From contig NC_088780.1 in assembly GCF_958450345.1 (NCBI RefSeq), positions 108,760,226-108,824,225 of the forward strand: a stretch of 64,000 nucleotides of DNA, in the 5' to 3' direction. A model generated the notes under the pieces. It saw nothing but the letters and a program-made list of their open reading frames with translations. It searched no databases and was not told the DNA's origin. The translations under genes and the position numbers were made by a program. Below, piece after piece: positions 35,612 through 47,169 of this stretch. This DNA comes from Calliphora vicina (Eukaryota > Arthropoda > Insecta > Diptera > Calliphoridae). Position 1 is the first letter of the stretch, and the number at the start of each line of letters is the position of its first letter.

Positions 35612-37217
35612 AATATTCGACCGTATTGTGTGTATGTGTGTTTGTTTCTGTTTCCGTCCAAGCAATCAGCGTTCAGTGAGAAAACACACATTCACAAAAA
35701 CCAACTAGAACGCGAAAATCACGTACAAGTATTAAAAATGTTTTTTGTTTCCTAATGAAGCGCATCGTTTTACCTTCAAACACCACTAATTTTGTGGAGG
35801 TGTTATTGTAACTGTATTGGTGTGTTATACACTGGTGTGTGTATGAGTATGTGTGTGAGTTCATGTTGCAGCGTTAGTGTATGATTTTGTAACATTTTTG
35901 TAATTACTTAACTTGTTAAGAGGGCTTGTTTGCCTACGGTCTATGGTCTATGTTTTCGAAAAGCGAACTAATGATGATGGCGTTTTGTTGGCTCATTATT
36001 TGACTGTTTGTTTATGTTTAGTTAATGCTGCCTGGTGTGGCCAGCAATTGTAAATGAAAAACAAACACAAGTGTACACACAGATACACACCAAAGGAGAC
36101 ACCAAACTAACAAATTACTGGTCTTTTCACATCGATGATTTAAATCGCTGTTATAATTGCAAAATAATTTGGCTTAAAATAGTTGCATTTATTATTTAAT
36201 ACAAATATGGATTATTTATTACTTGAATATGTTAACGTGGCAGATTAAGTTGTGTTTTCATCGTTATTATTATTTTACAGACAGACTTTGAAAATCTATA
36301 AGTTAGGTTCCTTGTATATATAAATTCGTAGGCTTCGATTTAATTGTTCCGTGTCCATCAGTAAGCATTTCCTAAATGTAGGCATTAGCATTATGCCTTT
36401 CCACTGTGGATAATCCACTGCGATTGTGGTACAAACTTTATTCTTCAGGCACCAATTAAAACGTGTCTGTTTAATTTCAGAATATTCCCTATTTTCTTCT
36501 TTCAACAGCATTGTTGTGATTAAACTCTTGCATTTTGTCGAATCGTACACTTTAAATTACCCTTTCTGTCCTTGAGGTTCCCCATGAGCACATTCTCAAA
36601 TCTTACCTCCAAGTACTGTGAATGATTCCAACAGTATTGAGGCTCTTGGATTTAAACCCTAATTCCCAGCTAATAATAATTGTCCTCTATTACTAGCGTC
36701 ACATAGAGGTTTAGAAACGTTCTTTTTTTTGGAATTAATTCGGTATCTCGAAAACTGTTGTTCAGCTTCGTATGCAAAATGGGTGTCCCCTCAAAGTTGG
36801 TCACCACGGCTCTCACATTTTTTAAAATAAAATCGCCATAAATCCCTTTATGATCCGAATAAGCTTTAAAATATAGCTAAATTTTGCGATAAATTCTGAA
36901 TAAAATAAAGAAAACTTACCACGATCTCGTACCTATAAAATGTTACAAGCATCCAAAGTTGGAATATGTAAAATGGGCCCTATTTGTCTTAAAACAGCCC
37001 ATTTATATAAAACTACAGTTTTCGTCGGATTATGCATGATTCTATTTTCCACCGTACCAGGACATTTACAAACCAAATATTGTATATTTTTCTCGTTATA
37101 ACTACTCATAGAGATATCATTATAAGGAAGATTCAACTTTGTAGGATGTATGTCACACATCCCACTAACTTACTTAAGTAATTATGCAGTATCCAGTCAA
37201 ACTTGTTCGGGGTATTC
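35612..37217. other. No recognised gene
   Basis: TG-rich stretch at 35625-35650 and 35820-35865. A minus-strand frame around 36296-36550 is of moderate length with mixed composition but has no motif I recognise. Nothing else supported. Confidence 0.4.
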
Positions 37218-37440
37218 ACACGGTCTGCTATTACTCATTTTGTCATAATGTCCTAATATATTATAATAGTTTTTCTTGTGTTTTAAACAAAAAAAGTATT
37301 ATTTTATAACAAAACAATAAACATAGTTCAAATAGTCTTATTATTTTGAATTTTTTTTTTTTGAAACACAACAAAAATTAATTTAAACTATCATAATATA
37401 TTAGGACATTATGACAATATGACCAAATAGTAGACCGTGT
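37218..37440. mobile_element. Foldback MITE L, ~223 bp
   Basis: Left ACACGGTCTGCTATT... with TTGTCATAATGTCCTAATAT; right mirror ...ATATTAGGACATTATGACAA with AATAGTAGACCGTGT. Arms about 65 bp. The inner core TGTCATAATGTCCTAAT (inverted) also builds the hairpin at 38141-38228. Confidence 0.8.
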
Positions 37441-37548
37441 TGTATCTGCTGAAAATGTAGACCCATATCTGTAGAATTTTCCAGTAAAGCAGTATGAATA
37501 GGTATATTCAATTTTGATTTCCATAATCCTCTGCTGGTAATGGATATA

Positions 37549-38052
37549 CAGTGGTGGCCACCAATTTAAGACAAATACTTGAATTTTTTTCATCAACTGA
37601 ATTTTAAGTGCGATAGAGCCAGAATAAAAGGACTGCTAAGGGTATGAAATTTATTATTAATGTTTCTAGTTTCTGAAAAATGTTTGGAAAAATCGGTAAA
37701 ACATATATAGATAAAGATATGTGGAAATACGTTGACCCACCTCAGCGAACATCCGCTGTTAATAACATGATATGAGCGAAACTAATGGAACTAAAAATAC
37801 GAAATTTGGTCCGAATATTTTATAATAATAAAATTATAATGATATAAATGTGAGAAAATATGTTTATTTTAAAATATGTTTAAAATTTTATGTGTTCATG
37901 ATGAATATGTATGAATTGACAGTCGAATAAAACATACTTGTGTGTTAAAACAGTCCTCATGCATACATATTTGTGGAAATATTTGAAAAAATAATTGAAA
38001 ATTACATGAAATTTAGCAAACAATTTTTGTCTTAAATTCCTGGCCACCACTG
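37549..38052. mobile_element. Tc1/mariner-like MITE, ~504 bp
   Basis: Ends CAGTGGTGGCCACCAATTTA and TAAATTCCTGGCCACCACTG continue to ~27-bp inverted repeats (inner AAGACAAA / TTTGTCTT). TA dinucleotides flank both ends (37547-37548, 38053-38054), consistent with a Tc1/mariner TA duplication. The interior is AT-rich and non-coding. Confidence 0.8.
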
Positions 38053-38140
38053 TATGTATAGGTATAAATTAGTTAACATTTTTTACGTACGGTGAAAGTG
38101 GAATATTACGAGTTATGTTTATATAAGATAAGATAATTGA

Positions 38141-38228
38141 TCAATTCACAGGGTCTCTTATCATGTCATATTGTCATAATTAGGACATTATGACAATATG
38201 ATATGTTAGGAGACCTTGTGAATTAACC
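38141..38228. repeat. Palindrome related to MITE L
   Basis: TCAATTCACAGGGTCTCTTA and TCATGTCATATTGTCATAAT mirror TATGACAATATGATATGTTA and GGAGACCTTGTGAATTAA. About 40-bp arms with almost no loop. Shares TTGTCATAAT / TAGGACATTATGACAA with 37218-37440. Confidence 0.8.
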
Positions 38229-40279
38229 AAATATTTCATGCTAAATTTAAAATTTTGTCAACTTAACATCTCCCGTATAATCGTAATTTTTTTCTTCACC
38301 AACACACAGTGGGGCAAAAACAAAATTTTTTGGAAATAAATCTTGCATTTCTTAACGGCTAGTTCGATCGGGATAAAATTTGATGTGAGCGTAGCCAAGG
38401 AGTATTCGAATTCAGGTTATTAAAATGGGTCCTACAAATGCTCCAGTGGTGGCGATATGGGTGCTCAAATTAGGGTACCTTCGACACGTAACATTTTTAA
38501 ACAAATGTAATTTTTTTGGTTGCCATCCGAAGGAAAGCGCTCGGCTAGGTCTTGAAAAAACATGATTGCGTGTTGTATTTATCTCTTATAATTTCCGAGT
38601 TATGCCGTACTTTTGGACCGCATAGACAGGAATTTTATTTTTTAGTTAGACAACTAAATAACCATTAATATACAAACGATTTTAAAGCAATATCAATTAT
38701 GGATCCAATGATTTTTATATAAAAATTCGAAAAGCTGACTTAACTCTTTTTTATTAAAAAAAAACTTTTTTTAAGAACATATAACAATTTTATGTTTTTC
38801 TGCAAGTTATCTTTCGAAAATGTCGCCCCTACGCCCTTCATAATTTGACCAATTTTTTATAAAAAATTTGGGCCACATGTTCTAAAATCCCAAATCAGGG
38901 AACGGAAAGCTGATTTGGAAATCTTGATGTGTTCCTATTTATCCCCAAAGTATATTCCCAACTCTGAAGTAAATTTTTTTTGGGATTTTCACTCCAAATT
39001 TTAGGAATTGCGGGATTCCCTTTGACGTTTTGATAATCTGTTATTTAGAATGACAAAGGAGTATTTGTATCAAAACTTTAATAGGATTGCAAATACTAGG
39101 AACAATTTGATCCACATTTATTTGATCCATATTATTTATTGTCCTTCAAAAAATTGCACGTGTTTAAAAATTTAACATATCCTGATCGGACCAGCCGTTT
39201 ATATCCCAAAAAATCGGGGCTATATAAATTTGTCTTACCCAGTTTAATGAACTTTGTAAAACTTTTATGGAATTTATAATTGAAATATGATATTTATAAT
39301 ATCTCTCATAAAAATACATAAAAATATAAACTTCTGCTAAAATAATCTCATTTTAAAACATAATTATCTCATCAAGTACACAACAAGTACACACATCCAT
39401 AAATGTTCATGACAGCTTCATCATTATAAAATACCAGTACTCATACACACACTCAGGCGAGTATTTACTAAAATTACAAATTATCTTCATGTATGAATTT
39501 TTAAACTCAAATCATAAAAATATATGTATGTATGTAAATTAGTACAAACACACAAATATATTATAAATGGATGCGTGTAAATATGTACACATGCAATATT
39601 ACGTATACGTAGTGTTGTACATACAGATTCACATGTTTGAATGTGTGCCACAATAATTAACGCGCATTGACTTTAGACGCTCATTAGTTTAATTAGGATA
39701 CAAATTAACGAGCCTCATTGAAACAAATAAATGAACGAACAACCAACCAACCAAACGACCGACCGAGCGGCCGACTGAACGCTTGAACATCATCCATACA
39801 AACTTTGGGCGAATCTTTCGGTTTACGGGCAAAATTAAATGCGTAAATAAAACTTGGCAAACAACAAATACAAAAACAATACTAACAGCCTGCGGCAAAA
39901 ACAACAATAAAATGGCCACTCAAATAATGGTTGTTTTAAATTATAAAAACAACAACAACTACATAAAACAATGAAGCACAGAATGCAGCAGAAAAATGTT
40001 TTGTCATATTTAAACATTAAAATATTAAATGAATGTATTTGAAAGAATAGATTCATAAATGTTATAAACGATTCATTTTTTATCAGATACACACAGTTTG
40101 GAAGGGCCAGTGGACATTCCGCTAAACCACATTACCATTTCTTAATTTACCATTTGCCTCTGAAATAGATTTTGAGTCGATTTATAGATAACACGGTGCT
40201 GCGATGGAAAAAAAATTGGAAAACGACCATGCGCGGGTTATAGGTATTGCTGAGCACATTACAAATTGTGTCAATAAAT
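38229..40279. other. No recognised gene; one unassigned repeat-like stretch
   Basis: 38314 begins ACAGTGGGGCAAAAAC, which looks like a TIR-type end, but no matching inverted end was found up to 39250. The stretch to about 39230 has a mixed composition typical of a transposon interior with no readable protein. 39480-39620 has scattered TATGTATG words, and 39740-39780 has an ACCAACCAACC / GACCGACCGAGCGG run. Confidence 0.4.
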
Positions 40280-40962
40280 TTCAGAAACACCCGATTTCAG
40301 TGATGTTCGTCAACTTAACGACCTGCAACTCAGTCAGTTTTTGTCCGATTTTAATTTTTTAATGTGTTTGGAAAGAAAACTGATGACGCTTTAAAACGAC
40401 ATGCATTTATTGATCCATTTGTAAGTTATAGGTATTGTTTTTGTTAGGAATATCTAAACAAAAAACTAAATTTATCAACTTTTCTGATTTTAGTCGCTTT
40501 TCTGCATATTTTGATATGAAAGTTTATAAAAATTTATATCAATTAATCCATTTGTAAGTTATAAGTATTGTTTTTGTTAATAATATCTAACAAAAAACAA
40601 AATTTATCAACATTTTTGAATTTAGTACATTTTCATTGATTATTTTGATATGAGAGCATATACAAATTTATATCGATCTATAAAGAAAATTTAGTTCTTA
40701 ATAAAACATGGTTTTAATTTTTCAAAACGGATGAAAACTGTAAAAGTTATTCAACTTTTCATTAATACCTTTTTAAGTATTTTCTCTCCCAGCTCATATG
40801 AAAAAAAAACAAGAAAACTATACAAAAAAAATATCTGTAAAATCTTGAATTTACAAGGTAAATTTTTTGTAACTTTTTTCGAAAAAGTTTAATAACTTTT
40901 GCAAATATAAAACGATTTTAATAAGTGATATCTCGTTTTTGTCTATATAAAATTGTCTTTAA

Positions 40963-41005
40963 AACTCTGTGCAAAAAAAATTTGGTATTTTTTTTGCACA
41001 GAGTC
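40963..41005. repeat. Hairpin, ~17-bp stem
   Basis: ACTCTGTGCAAAAAAAA, short loop, TTTTTTTTGCACAGAGT: a nearly perfect inverted repeat inside repeat E, immediately before the family C insertion. Confidence 0.8.
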
Positions 41006-41015
41006 TTTAAAAGTA

Positions 41016-41640
41016 TGGTCGGTCAAGTAAAGTAAAAGAGCAAAAACATTTTTCTTTTAAAATTTAAATAATCTATATTTTTGAGTGATTTTTGGAAGTG
41101 GGCCTAATATGGGAGCTATGAGCAATTATGGACCGATCACCATGTAATTATGTCGTGTTATTTATGTCTATATTAAAGTTAGCTATGTTGAATTTTGTGT
41201 GTTTAGCAACATTTTTAAGCGATTTATTCACGTGATTTTCGGAAGCGGGTCTATATGGGAGCTATGACTAATTATGGACCGATCGTAACAAAATTTGGTG
41301 ACATGAATTTTGAATATATAAAACGTATTTGGAGCAGAATTTGTGTAGATACCTATATAAATTAACCATTTACGAGCGATAAAGTCCAATTTCGGGAGGA
41401 CATTTGTATGGGGGCTAGGTGAAATAATGGACCGATTTCAGGCAGTTTCAATAGGCTTGGTCCTTGGGGCGAAAAAGTAATATGTACCAAATTTGATCGA
41501 AATATCTTCAAAATTGCGACCTGTACTCTGCGCACAAGTTTTACATGGACAGCCAGCCAGCCGACCAGACGGACGGACGGACATCGTTTAATCGACTCAG
41601 AAAGTGATTCTAAGTCGATCGGTATACTTTAAGGTGGGTG
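41016..41640 (-). mobile_element. Family C Helentron-like copy, reverse
   Basis: Starts with the degraded hairpin end 'AGTATGGTCGGTCAAG' and runs through 'TATGGGAGCTATGAGCAATT', 'AAATTGCGACCTGTACTCTG', 'CCAGCCAGCCGACCAGACGG' and 'AATCGACTCAGAAAGTGATT'. The 5' end ('ACCACCATAGTGGGG' block) is missing. Non-coding. Confidence 0.75.
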
Positions 41641-41935
41641 TTAGACTAATATATGATGAAAGCTTAATTTTTGTTTGCCTATCTATAGTCGAAATCGGTC
41701 TAAAAATGTGTGAGGTTGGGGTACTAAAGTACTATGACCTGCCCTAAAACAATTTTTTAAAAATAACTCAAAATTTTTAGGGTGTTTCAAAATCTTTGAA
41801 AACGGTTTTATTATGTCCTCACCTAGGCCTATAACCCCCATTTGGTCGCTTTTCAAGTTCTGACAAAAAGCGTCATGTTTTAGCAGAGTGTAATTTTACT
41901 GCCGTTTTCTTTCATTCCAATACAAATAGACATAT

Positions 41936-42112
41936 GGGGGATTTCATGTCAAGAGAACCAACTTTTGAAATCGATGGTTTCCGATCGGAATGAAATTTGC
42001 ATTGGATAGTCATTCAGACACAATATTTCAACAAGATCGGTCAAGAACTCTCTGAGTTATAGTTGATATTTTGGACAAATAGCTATTTTTTCTCATCCAT
42101 GTAACTTATTAC
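41936..42112 (+). repeat. Family A, left arm (interrupted copy)
   Basis: 'GGGGGATTTCATGTCAAG', 'AACTTTTGAAATCGATGG', 'GATCGGTCAAGAACTCTCTG', 'CATCCATGTAACTTATTAC' match the left arm at 17454; the expected next word CTATTGTTC is replaced by the hAT end TAGGATATTC. Confidence 0.75.
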
Positions 42113-42224
42113 TAGGATATTCAATTACTCGATTTTTCTCTTGTTCGAATAAAATAAATAATTCGAATAAGAGATTTTAACTTGTTTGAAAAATTCGATC
42201 ACACGTTAAAAATTAATAGAATTA

Positions 42225-42636
42225 CGGCCATTTTCACAATGTACGATTATTTCATTTTAACCGGAAAATTAACTAACTGTCGGTTTGTTTAACGGGGACC
42301 ATTTAACCAACAAGCAAAAGTGCACATTTGTTGTTTGGTTTGTAAGTGGAATATCCGGGTGGTATATGGATCACCTCGTGCAAAATTTACTTTTCTTCGC
42401 TTTACACTTTTAAAAATTATAAATATTACAAAAATATCAATGTTTTTCCATGTTCTTTTATTATATTTCTTACAATTAAGATGCTAACCGGCGAAATTTG
42501 TTCGGTTATATTTAACAGCAACTTTGTTGTTAAATAGTGTCAATTAAGAATTAATCGTACATTGTGAAATTCAAATTAGCCTAACTTGCGGTTAAAGTTC
42601 ACGTTAACTTTTAATCGTACATTGTGAGAATGGCCG
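42225..42636. mobile_element. PIF/Harbinger-like MITE, 412 bp, TTA target
   Basis: 25-bp TIRs with one mismatch: CGGCCATTTTCACAATGTAC + GATTA on the left, and TAATC + GTACATTGTGAGAATGGCCG on the right. TTA flanks both sides (42222-42224 and 42637-42639), the 3-bp target type of PIF/Harbinger. The TIR core ATCGTACATTGTGA repeats internally near 42555. A frame inside encodes nothing recognisable. Superfamily is inferred from TSD length and sequence only. Confidence 0.85.
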
Positions 42637-42899
42637 TTATTCGATTGTTAACAACTCAAGTATTGATAATGTTAAAAAAACATTCGAAAACAAAGTCCAT
42701 TATTCATCAGAAATATTCTGATCAGATTCCCCCCCCGAACAATCTACAAAACTAGTAAACATTTCAGTTTCCGTTTTGGAGCTATGCTTTAAAAAATGTC
42801 AGCTAGTTGGACATGATCTGAATTCAAGTTCAATATAAACGTATTAAGAAATTTTGTATGGCATTCATTAATTCGGGGTAACTAATTCTTTATTAAATA

Positions 42900-43250
42900 A
42901 ATTATTCACTTTTTCGAAATTATTTATAACAAGCTCTATCAACGTTGCCGTATCTTTACTTAATCAAGTGGTCTTAGGGAATAACTCAAATCTGTCCAAA
43001 GTTTGATATCATTGGCAGTGAACATGGCTAATTTGATGTTAGACCATGCATGATTGACACATTAATAAATACGCAACAAGTTTATTACCATATTAGACAA
43101 AGATGTCCAACGATGTTTAACATCATGTATAAGTCGAACTCCATATTTTTCTAGCAACAAAACGTAAGTTTGCTATATTTTGTGTTTATCATCAGTACGC
43201 GGTTAATAACATTGCTTATAAATATTTTAAGATCATGGCCTTAGTCTATT
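42900..43250 (-). pseudogene. hAT transposase remnant
   Basis: The minus strand reads YGVRLIHDVKHRWTSLSNMV then INLLRI, interrupted by about 110 bp, then DTATLIELVI and NNLFNKELVT. This is the hAT transposase block preceding the dimerisation region. Stops elsewhere confirm decay. Compared with the 22.3-kb copy this part keeps the frame better, so the two copies complement each other only as family evidence. Confidence 0.65.
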
Positions 43251-43503
43251 TCAACGTAATCATTTTAAATGTCATCCTCGTTATGAAAAATTTGAAAGCA
43301 ATTTAATAAATTTGAAAATATATCGTTACCTTAATATAGAAAGGCCCTAACTCGTGTTTTTTTGTAAGCCTAGATATTCGTTTATTTCGATAAAAGTTAT
43401 GCTTATATATCATATTTAGTCAAAAAATCTGGACTTAAAAAAAACCCGATTATTCCAAATTTTTCGAATTATTTGTTAATCGTAATTTTTAAATTGTTCG
43501 AAT

Positions 43504-44010
43504 TTAAATTTTTTTTCCAAAATCAAAAATATTTTTAACTTTTTTTTCAAAATGGTCCTTTTTCTCAAAAGAAGGCTTAGGTCTTAAAAAAAGGGTCCAT
43601 TTTGAAAAAAAAAAAAAAGTCAAATAAATTTTTGATTTTGCAAAAAAAAAAGTAAAAAATTGTATGTATGTCTTGAGTTACAACACATTTATTTTTATAG
43701 ATATCCAACTAGCATCCCACTAAGCGACTAAAATTCTCTTCAAGCTTTCTTTTGAAAAAAGTTTTTGTTTTGGAAAAAAAATATTTTTTTTTTTCAAAAG
43801 ATTGAAGAAATAGCTATCTAAACAGTTTGGGACACATTTTGCTAAGAACAATAGATGAGATAAAAAAATAAATGAGAAAAAATACCTGTTTGACCAAAAT
43901 GTCAAATTTTGACCCCCTCTAACTCAGAGAGTTCTTGACCGATCTTTTTGAAAAATTGTATCTGAATTACTATCCAGTAAGACTAACCTTTGTTTCATCC
44001 CGATCAGAAG
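43504..44010 (-). repeat. Family A, right arm (interrupted copy)
   Basis: 'TTTTTGATTTTGCAAAAA', 'AGCATCCCACTAAGCGAC', 'GGGACACATTTTGCTAAGAA', 'CTCAGAGAGTTCTTGACCGA' match the right arm of 17454-18684. With 41936-42112 it frames the hAT relic. Confidence 0.75.
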
Positions 44011-44115
44011 ACCTTCATCAGGATCATAATATTCATAAATACTTTAAACACCACAAATTACTTAAGTCAAATATGCTAAGCTGAGGCCCACTCATTCCAA
44101 GAATTATTAAATTTT

Positions 44116-44871
44116 TATACCCTACACCACCATAGTGGGGAGGGTATTATGCGTTTGTGCAGATGTTTGTAACGCCCAAAAATATTAAAGTATACCGATC
44201 GACTTAGAATCACTTTCTGAGTCGATTAAGCGATGTCCGTCCGTCCGTCCGTCCGTCTGGTCGGCTGGCTGGCTGGCTGGCTGGCTGGCTGTCCATGTAA
44301 ACCTTGTGCGCAGAGTACAGGTCGCAATTTTGAAGATATTTCGATCAAATTTGGTACATATTATTTTTTCGGCCCAAGGACCAAGCCTATTGAAACTGGC
44401 TGAAATCGGTTCATTATTTCACCTAGCCCCCATACAAATGTCCTCCCGAAATTGGACTTCATCGGTCATAAATGTTTAATTTATATATGTATCTCCACAA
44501 ATTCTGCTCCAAATAAGTTTTATATACACAAAATTCATGTCACGAAATTTTGTTACGATCGGTCCATAATTAGTCATAGCTCCCATATAGACCCGCTTCC
44601 GAAAATCACTTTAACGTGCATAAATCGCTTAAAAATGTTGGTAAACACACAAAATTCAACATAGTTAATTTTAATATAGACATAAATCACACGACCGAAT
44701 TTCATGGTGATCGGTCCATAATTGGTCATAGCCCCCATATAAGGCCCACTTCCAAAAATCACTCAAAAATATAAATTATTGAAATTTTAAAAGAAAATTT
44801 TGTTTTGCTCTTTTAATTAGTGTAGGGTATTATATGGTCGGGCTTGGCCGACCATACTTTCTTACTTGTTT
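44116..44871 (+). mobile_element. Family C Helentron-like element, near full length
   Basis: Best copy of the family in the window. Order: TATACCCTACACCACCATAG, 'GTTTGTAACGCCCAAAAATA', 'ACTTTCTGAGTCGATTAAGC', microsatellite core (GTCC)n/(GGCT)n, 'GTGCGCAGAGTACAGGTCGC', 'CACCTAGCCCCCATACAAAT', 'CATAGCTCCCATATAGACCC', then hairpin ATGGTCGGGCTTGGCCGACC + AT (44834-44855) and CTTACTTGTT at the 3' end. No TIRs and no protein. The 3' hairpin and DINE-like core are the reason for the Helentron assignment. Confidence 0.75.
44228..44292 (+). repeat. (GTCC)n / (GGCT)n microsatellite core
   Basis: GTCCGTCCGTCCGTCCGTC passes into GGTCGGCTGGCTGGCTGGCT, then more GGCT units. It forms the centre of the family C element, as short tandem cores do in DINE-1-type elements. 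Confidence 0.9.
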
Positions 44872-45290
44872 CCCTTCTAAATGCTTGATAAATTGAATAT
44901 CACTTAATCATCTTACAAACTGCTTGTAAATTGGCACAGCAAAAACAAAAATATAAAAAATTAAGTGGAAAAAATCTGTGTACAAATAATTTAATTAGTA
45001 ATAAATTATAAAATGATGACCACATTAAAATGTTTGCATTAATGGATGCAAAATGGTTGTCGTAGATTTTAAACTCATTTGCATGAATAATTAATTTGTA
45101 AATGAAAACAATCAAATACTTGCACACACAAACAAACTCATTTAAACAAAATACAAACACAAATTAAAATAAAAATTATACATATTCCATAATGGCATAA
45201 GTAAATAATAAAATGTTAACCAAAAATAGACGAAGATGACAAGAAATTAAATAAAATTTTCGGATTTTTCTTTTTGTTTTTTTATAGAGA

Positions 45291-45345
45291 AACAAATAAG
45301 AGTACTTATTATATTCGGCTGTTCCGAATCGTATATACCAAAAGT
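45291..45345 (-). mobile_element. Family B 3' end fragment
   Basis: 'AACAAATAAGAGTACTTATT' then hairpin ATTCGGCTGTTCCGAAT and CGTATATACC: a diverged solo 3' end placed just outside the next copy. Confidence 0.65.
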
Positions 45346-45545
45346 ATATCTACTTTGGTAAAAAAAAGTTGTTTTAAAAATTATTAGGGAAAAACAAGTA
45401 AGAGTGCTATATTCGGCTGTGCCGAATCTTATATACCCTTCACCAAATTATACTTCAAAATTTTAAATATTTTTAGGTAAACAAAATTTAATTTTTTTTT
45501 AGTTGTTTTTTTCATTTTTTGGAAAAAAAATTATTATAAATTTTT

Positions 45546-45735
45546 TTTTTTTAAATTTAAATTTAAATTTTTTTTTTTTAAAATTTTAAAAAATTTTTTT
45601 TCGTTTTTAAAAATTTTTTTTTGAAAAAAAAATTCGGGTTTTTTTTTAAATTTAAATTTAAATTTTTTTTTTTTAAAATTTTAAAAAATTTTTTTTCGTT
45701 TTTAAAAATTTTTTTTTGAAAAAAAAATTCGGGTT
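45546..45735. repeat. Two tandem copies of a 95-bp low-complexity unit
   Basis: The run of AAATTTAAATTTAAATTTTT, AAAATTTTAAAAAATTTTTT, TTCGTTTTTAAAAATTTTTT, TTGAAAAAAAAATTCGGG occurs twice, with the TCG landmarks at 45601 and 45696 (period 95). Near identity suggests a recent duplication or an assembly artefact. Confidence 0.8.
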
Positions 45736-46044
45736 AAAAATTTTTTTTCCCGATTTTGACCCATTGTAGGTCCAACTTAATATGGTCTTATATACGTCGT
45801 TGCAAATGTCTTTGAAATATCTATCATTAGATATCCATATTGTCTATATTAATGTCTTAGTAATCCAGATATAGGTCAAAAATTGGTCAAAAATCGAGGT
45901 TGTCTTGGTTTTTTCCTCATATCTCAGCCATTTTTGGACCGATTTTGCTGATTTTAAATAGCAAAATTCTCGAAAGCATGTCTGACAGAATTATTGAAGA
46001 TTTGGATCCCGAAGATATCTGGGGTCTTCAGAAAACTGATTTCA

Positions 46045-46190
<146 letters not shown>

Positions 46191-46559
46191 ATGGCTTAAT
46201 CGACTCCGCTATCTATAAGGATCCAGAATATATATACTTTATAGGGTCGGAAATGAAAAATGTAGAAATTACAAACGGAATGACAAACTTATATATACCC
46301 TTCTCACGAAGCTGAAGGGTATAATAAATGGTGAAAAATAGGTGAACAAATCGGGTTTTTGCTTATATATATTTAGGGCATTTAAATACATTTGCATTTA
46401 TTATACAATATCAAAATTTTACTGAAACAGTGTATCTGATACAGTAAAATTTTTGGCTGTTTTAAAAAAATATTTTTAAGCTAAATTGATATAGGACCAT
46501 GCTCAAATGTACCGTTTACTCCTGGGATTAGATTCAGACTCTGAAATATGTCGAAACTG

Positions 46560-46870
46560 ATCTTCTTTTCAATTTCAATTCAAATAAACAAATTTGTTTA
46601 TATAAACCTATGAAAAGTTTAAAAATTGTTTATGAGCAGAGTTGAATTGTATTTAATGAAATTTGTTTCTTATTGAATCCTTAAAGTTTTCTTTAATTGA
46701 AATCCATTACAAAATAGCCTAACAACATTTTTTGATTTATTAAATTTTTCTTAAATTCAATTCTATTTCCAATATACTTTAGCTAATTTTTTCAATTCAT
46801 TTGACAAGCAAAACAAAATCAAATTGAATAAAGAAACTTATTTTCAAATCATTTAAAAGAAAATTTTTTC
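46560..46870. repeat. Dispersed repeat J (copy 2)
   Basis: 'TTTCTTTAATTGAAATCCAT', 'TACAAAATAGCC', 'AAATTTTTCTTAAATTCAAT' are similar to 14130-14230. Unclassified. Confidence 0.5.
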
Positions 46871-47169
46871 TGTATATGAAAAGCCGCTGTCACTTACAAA
46901 TACGTAAACAATATTTGTTTTTAACAAGCTCTGCCGGAACAGCACAGGAAAACTAACTACTTATACATGTTTTTCATGTACAAAAGAGAAACAGCTGATT
47001 CGGAACGTAACAAAACGTAAAGACTAACCCACATATGCATAAACAGTTTTTAAATTTATCAAAGGTTTGTAAAACAAATTTTGTTTCCAAGTGTCTGTAT
47101 TAAAATAAAAATCAAACTAAAACATTTATTTAAAAAAAATAATATTAGACAGACGCATAGTGGATAATA

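Larger units (their letters stand above)
40280..41935 (+). repeat. Dispersed repeat E, copy 1, split by family C
   Basis: Homologous in inverted orientation to 59925-60712: 'AGTGATGTTCGTCAACTTA', 'GTTTGGAAAGAAAA', 'TCGAAAAAGTTTAATAACTT', 'GAAATCGGTCTAAAAATGTG', 'TTGGTCGCTTTTCAAGTTCT'. Here the family C element at 41016-41640 interrupts it. 40400-40620 contains a tandem-like duplication ('CATTTGTAAGTTATAGGTAT' and 'CATTTGTAAGTTATAAGTAT'). Unclassified. Confidence 0.7.
42113..43503 (-). mobile_element. hAT-like relic, same family as 21740-22961
   Basis: Left end TAGGATATTCAATTACTCGA, then collinear blocks 'AATATTCTGATCAGA', 'TTCCGTTTTGGAGCTATGCT' and 'AGCTCTATCAACGTTGCCG'. The right TIR is truncated near 43503. 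A 412-bp MITE is inserted at 42225. Relative to the 21.7-kb copy it holds an extra ~110 bp near 42960-43070 and an extended block at 43180-43250. Confidence 0.8.

Noticed and set aside
36296..36550. Minus-strand 84-codon frame with mixed composition
   Set aside because: Looks more protein-like than most but I recognise no domain; too short to call without homology or transcripts.
38314..39240. TIR transposon starting CAGTGGGGCAAAAAC
   Set aside because: No matching inverted end or target duplication was found.
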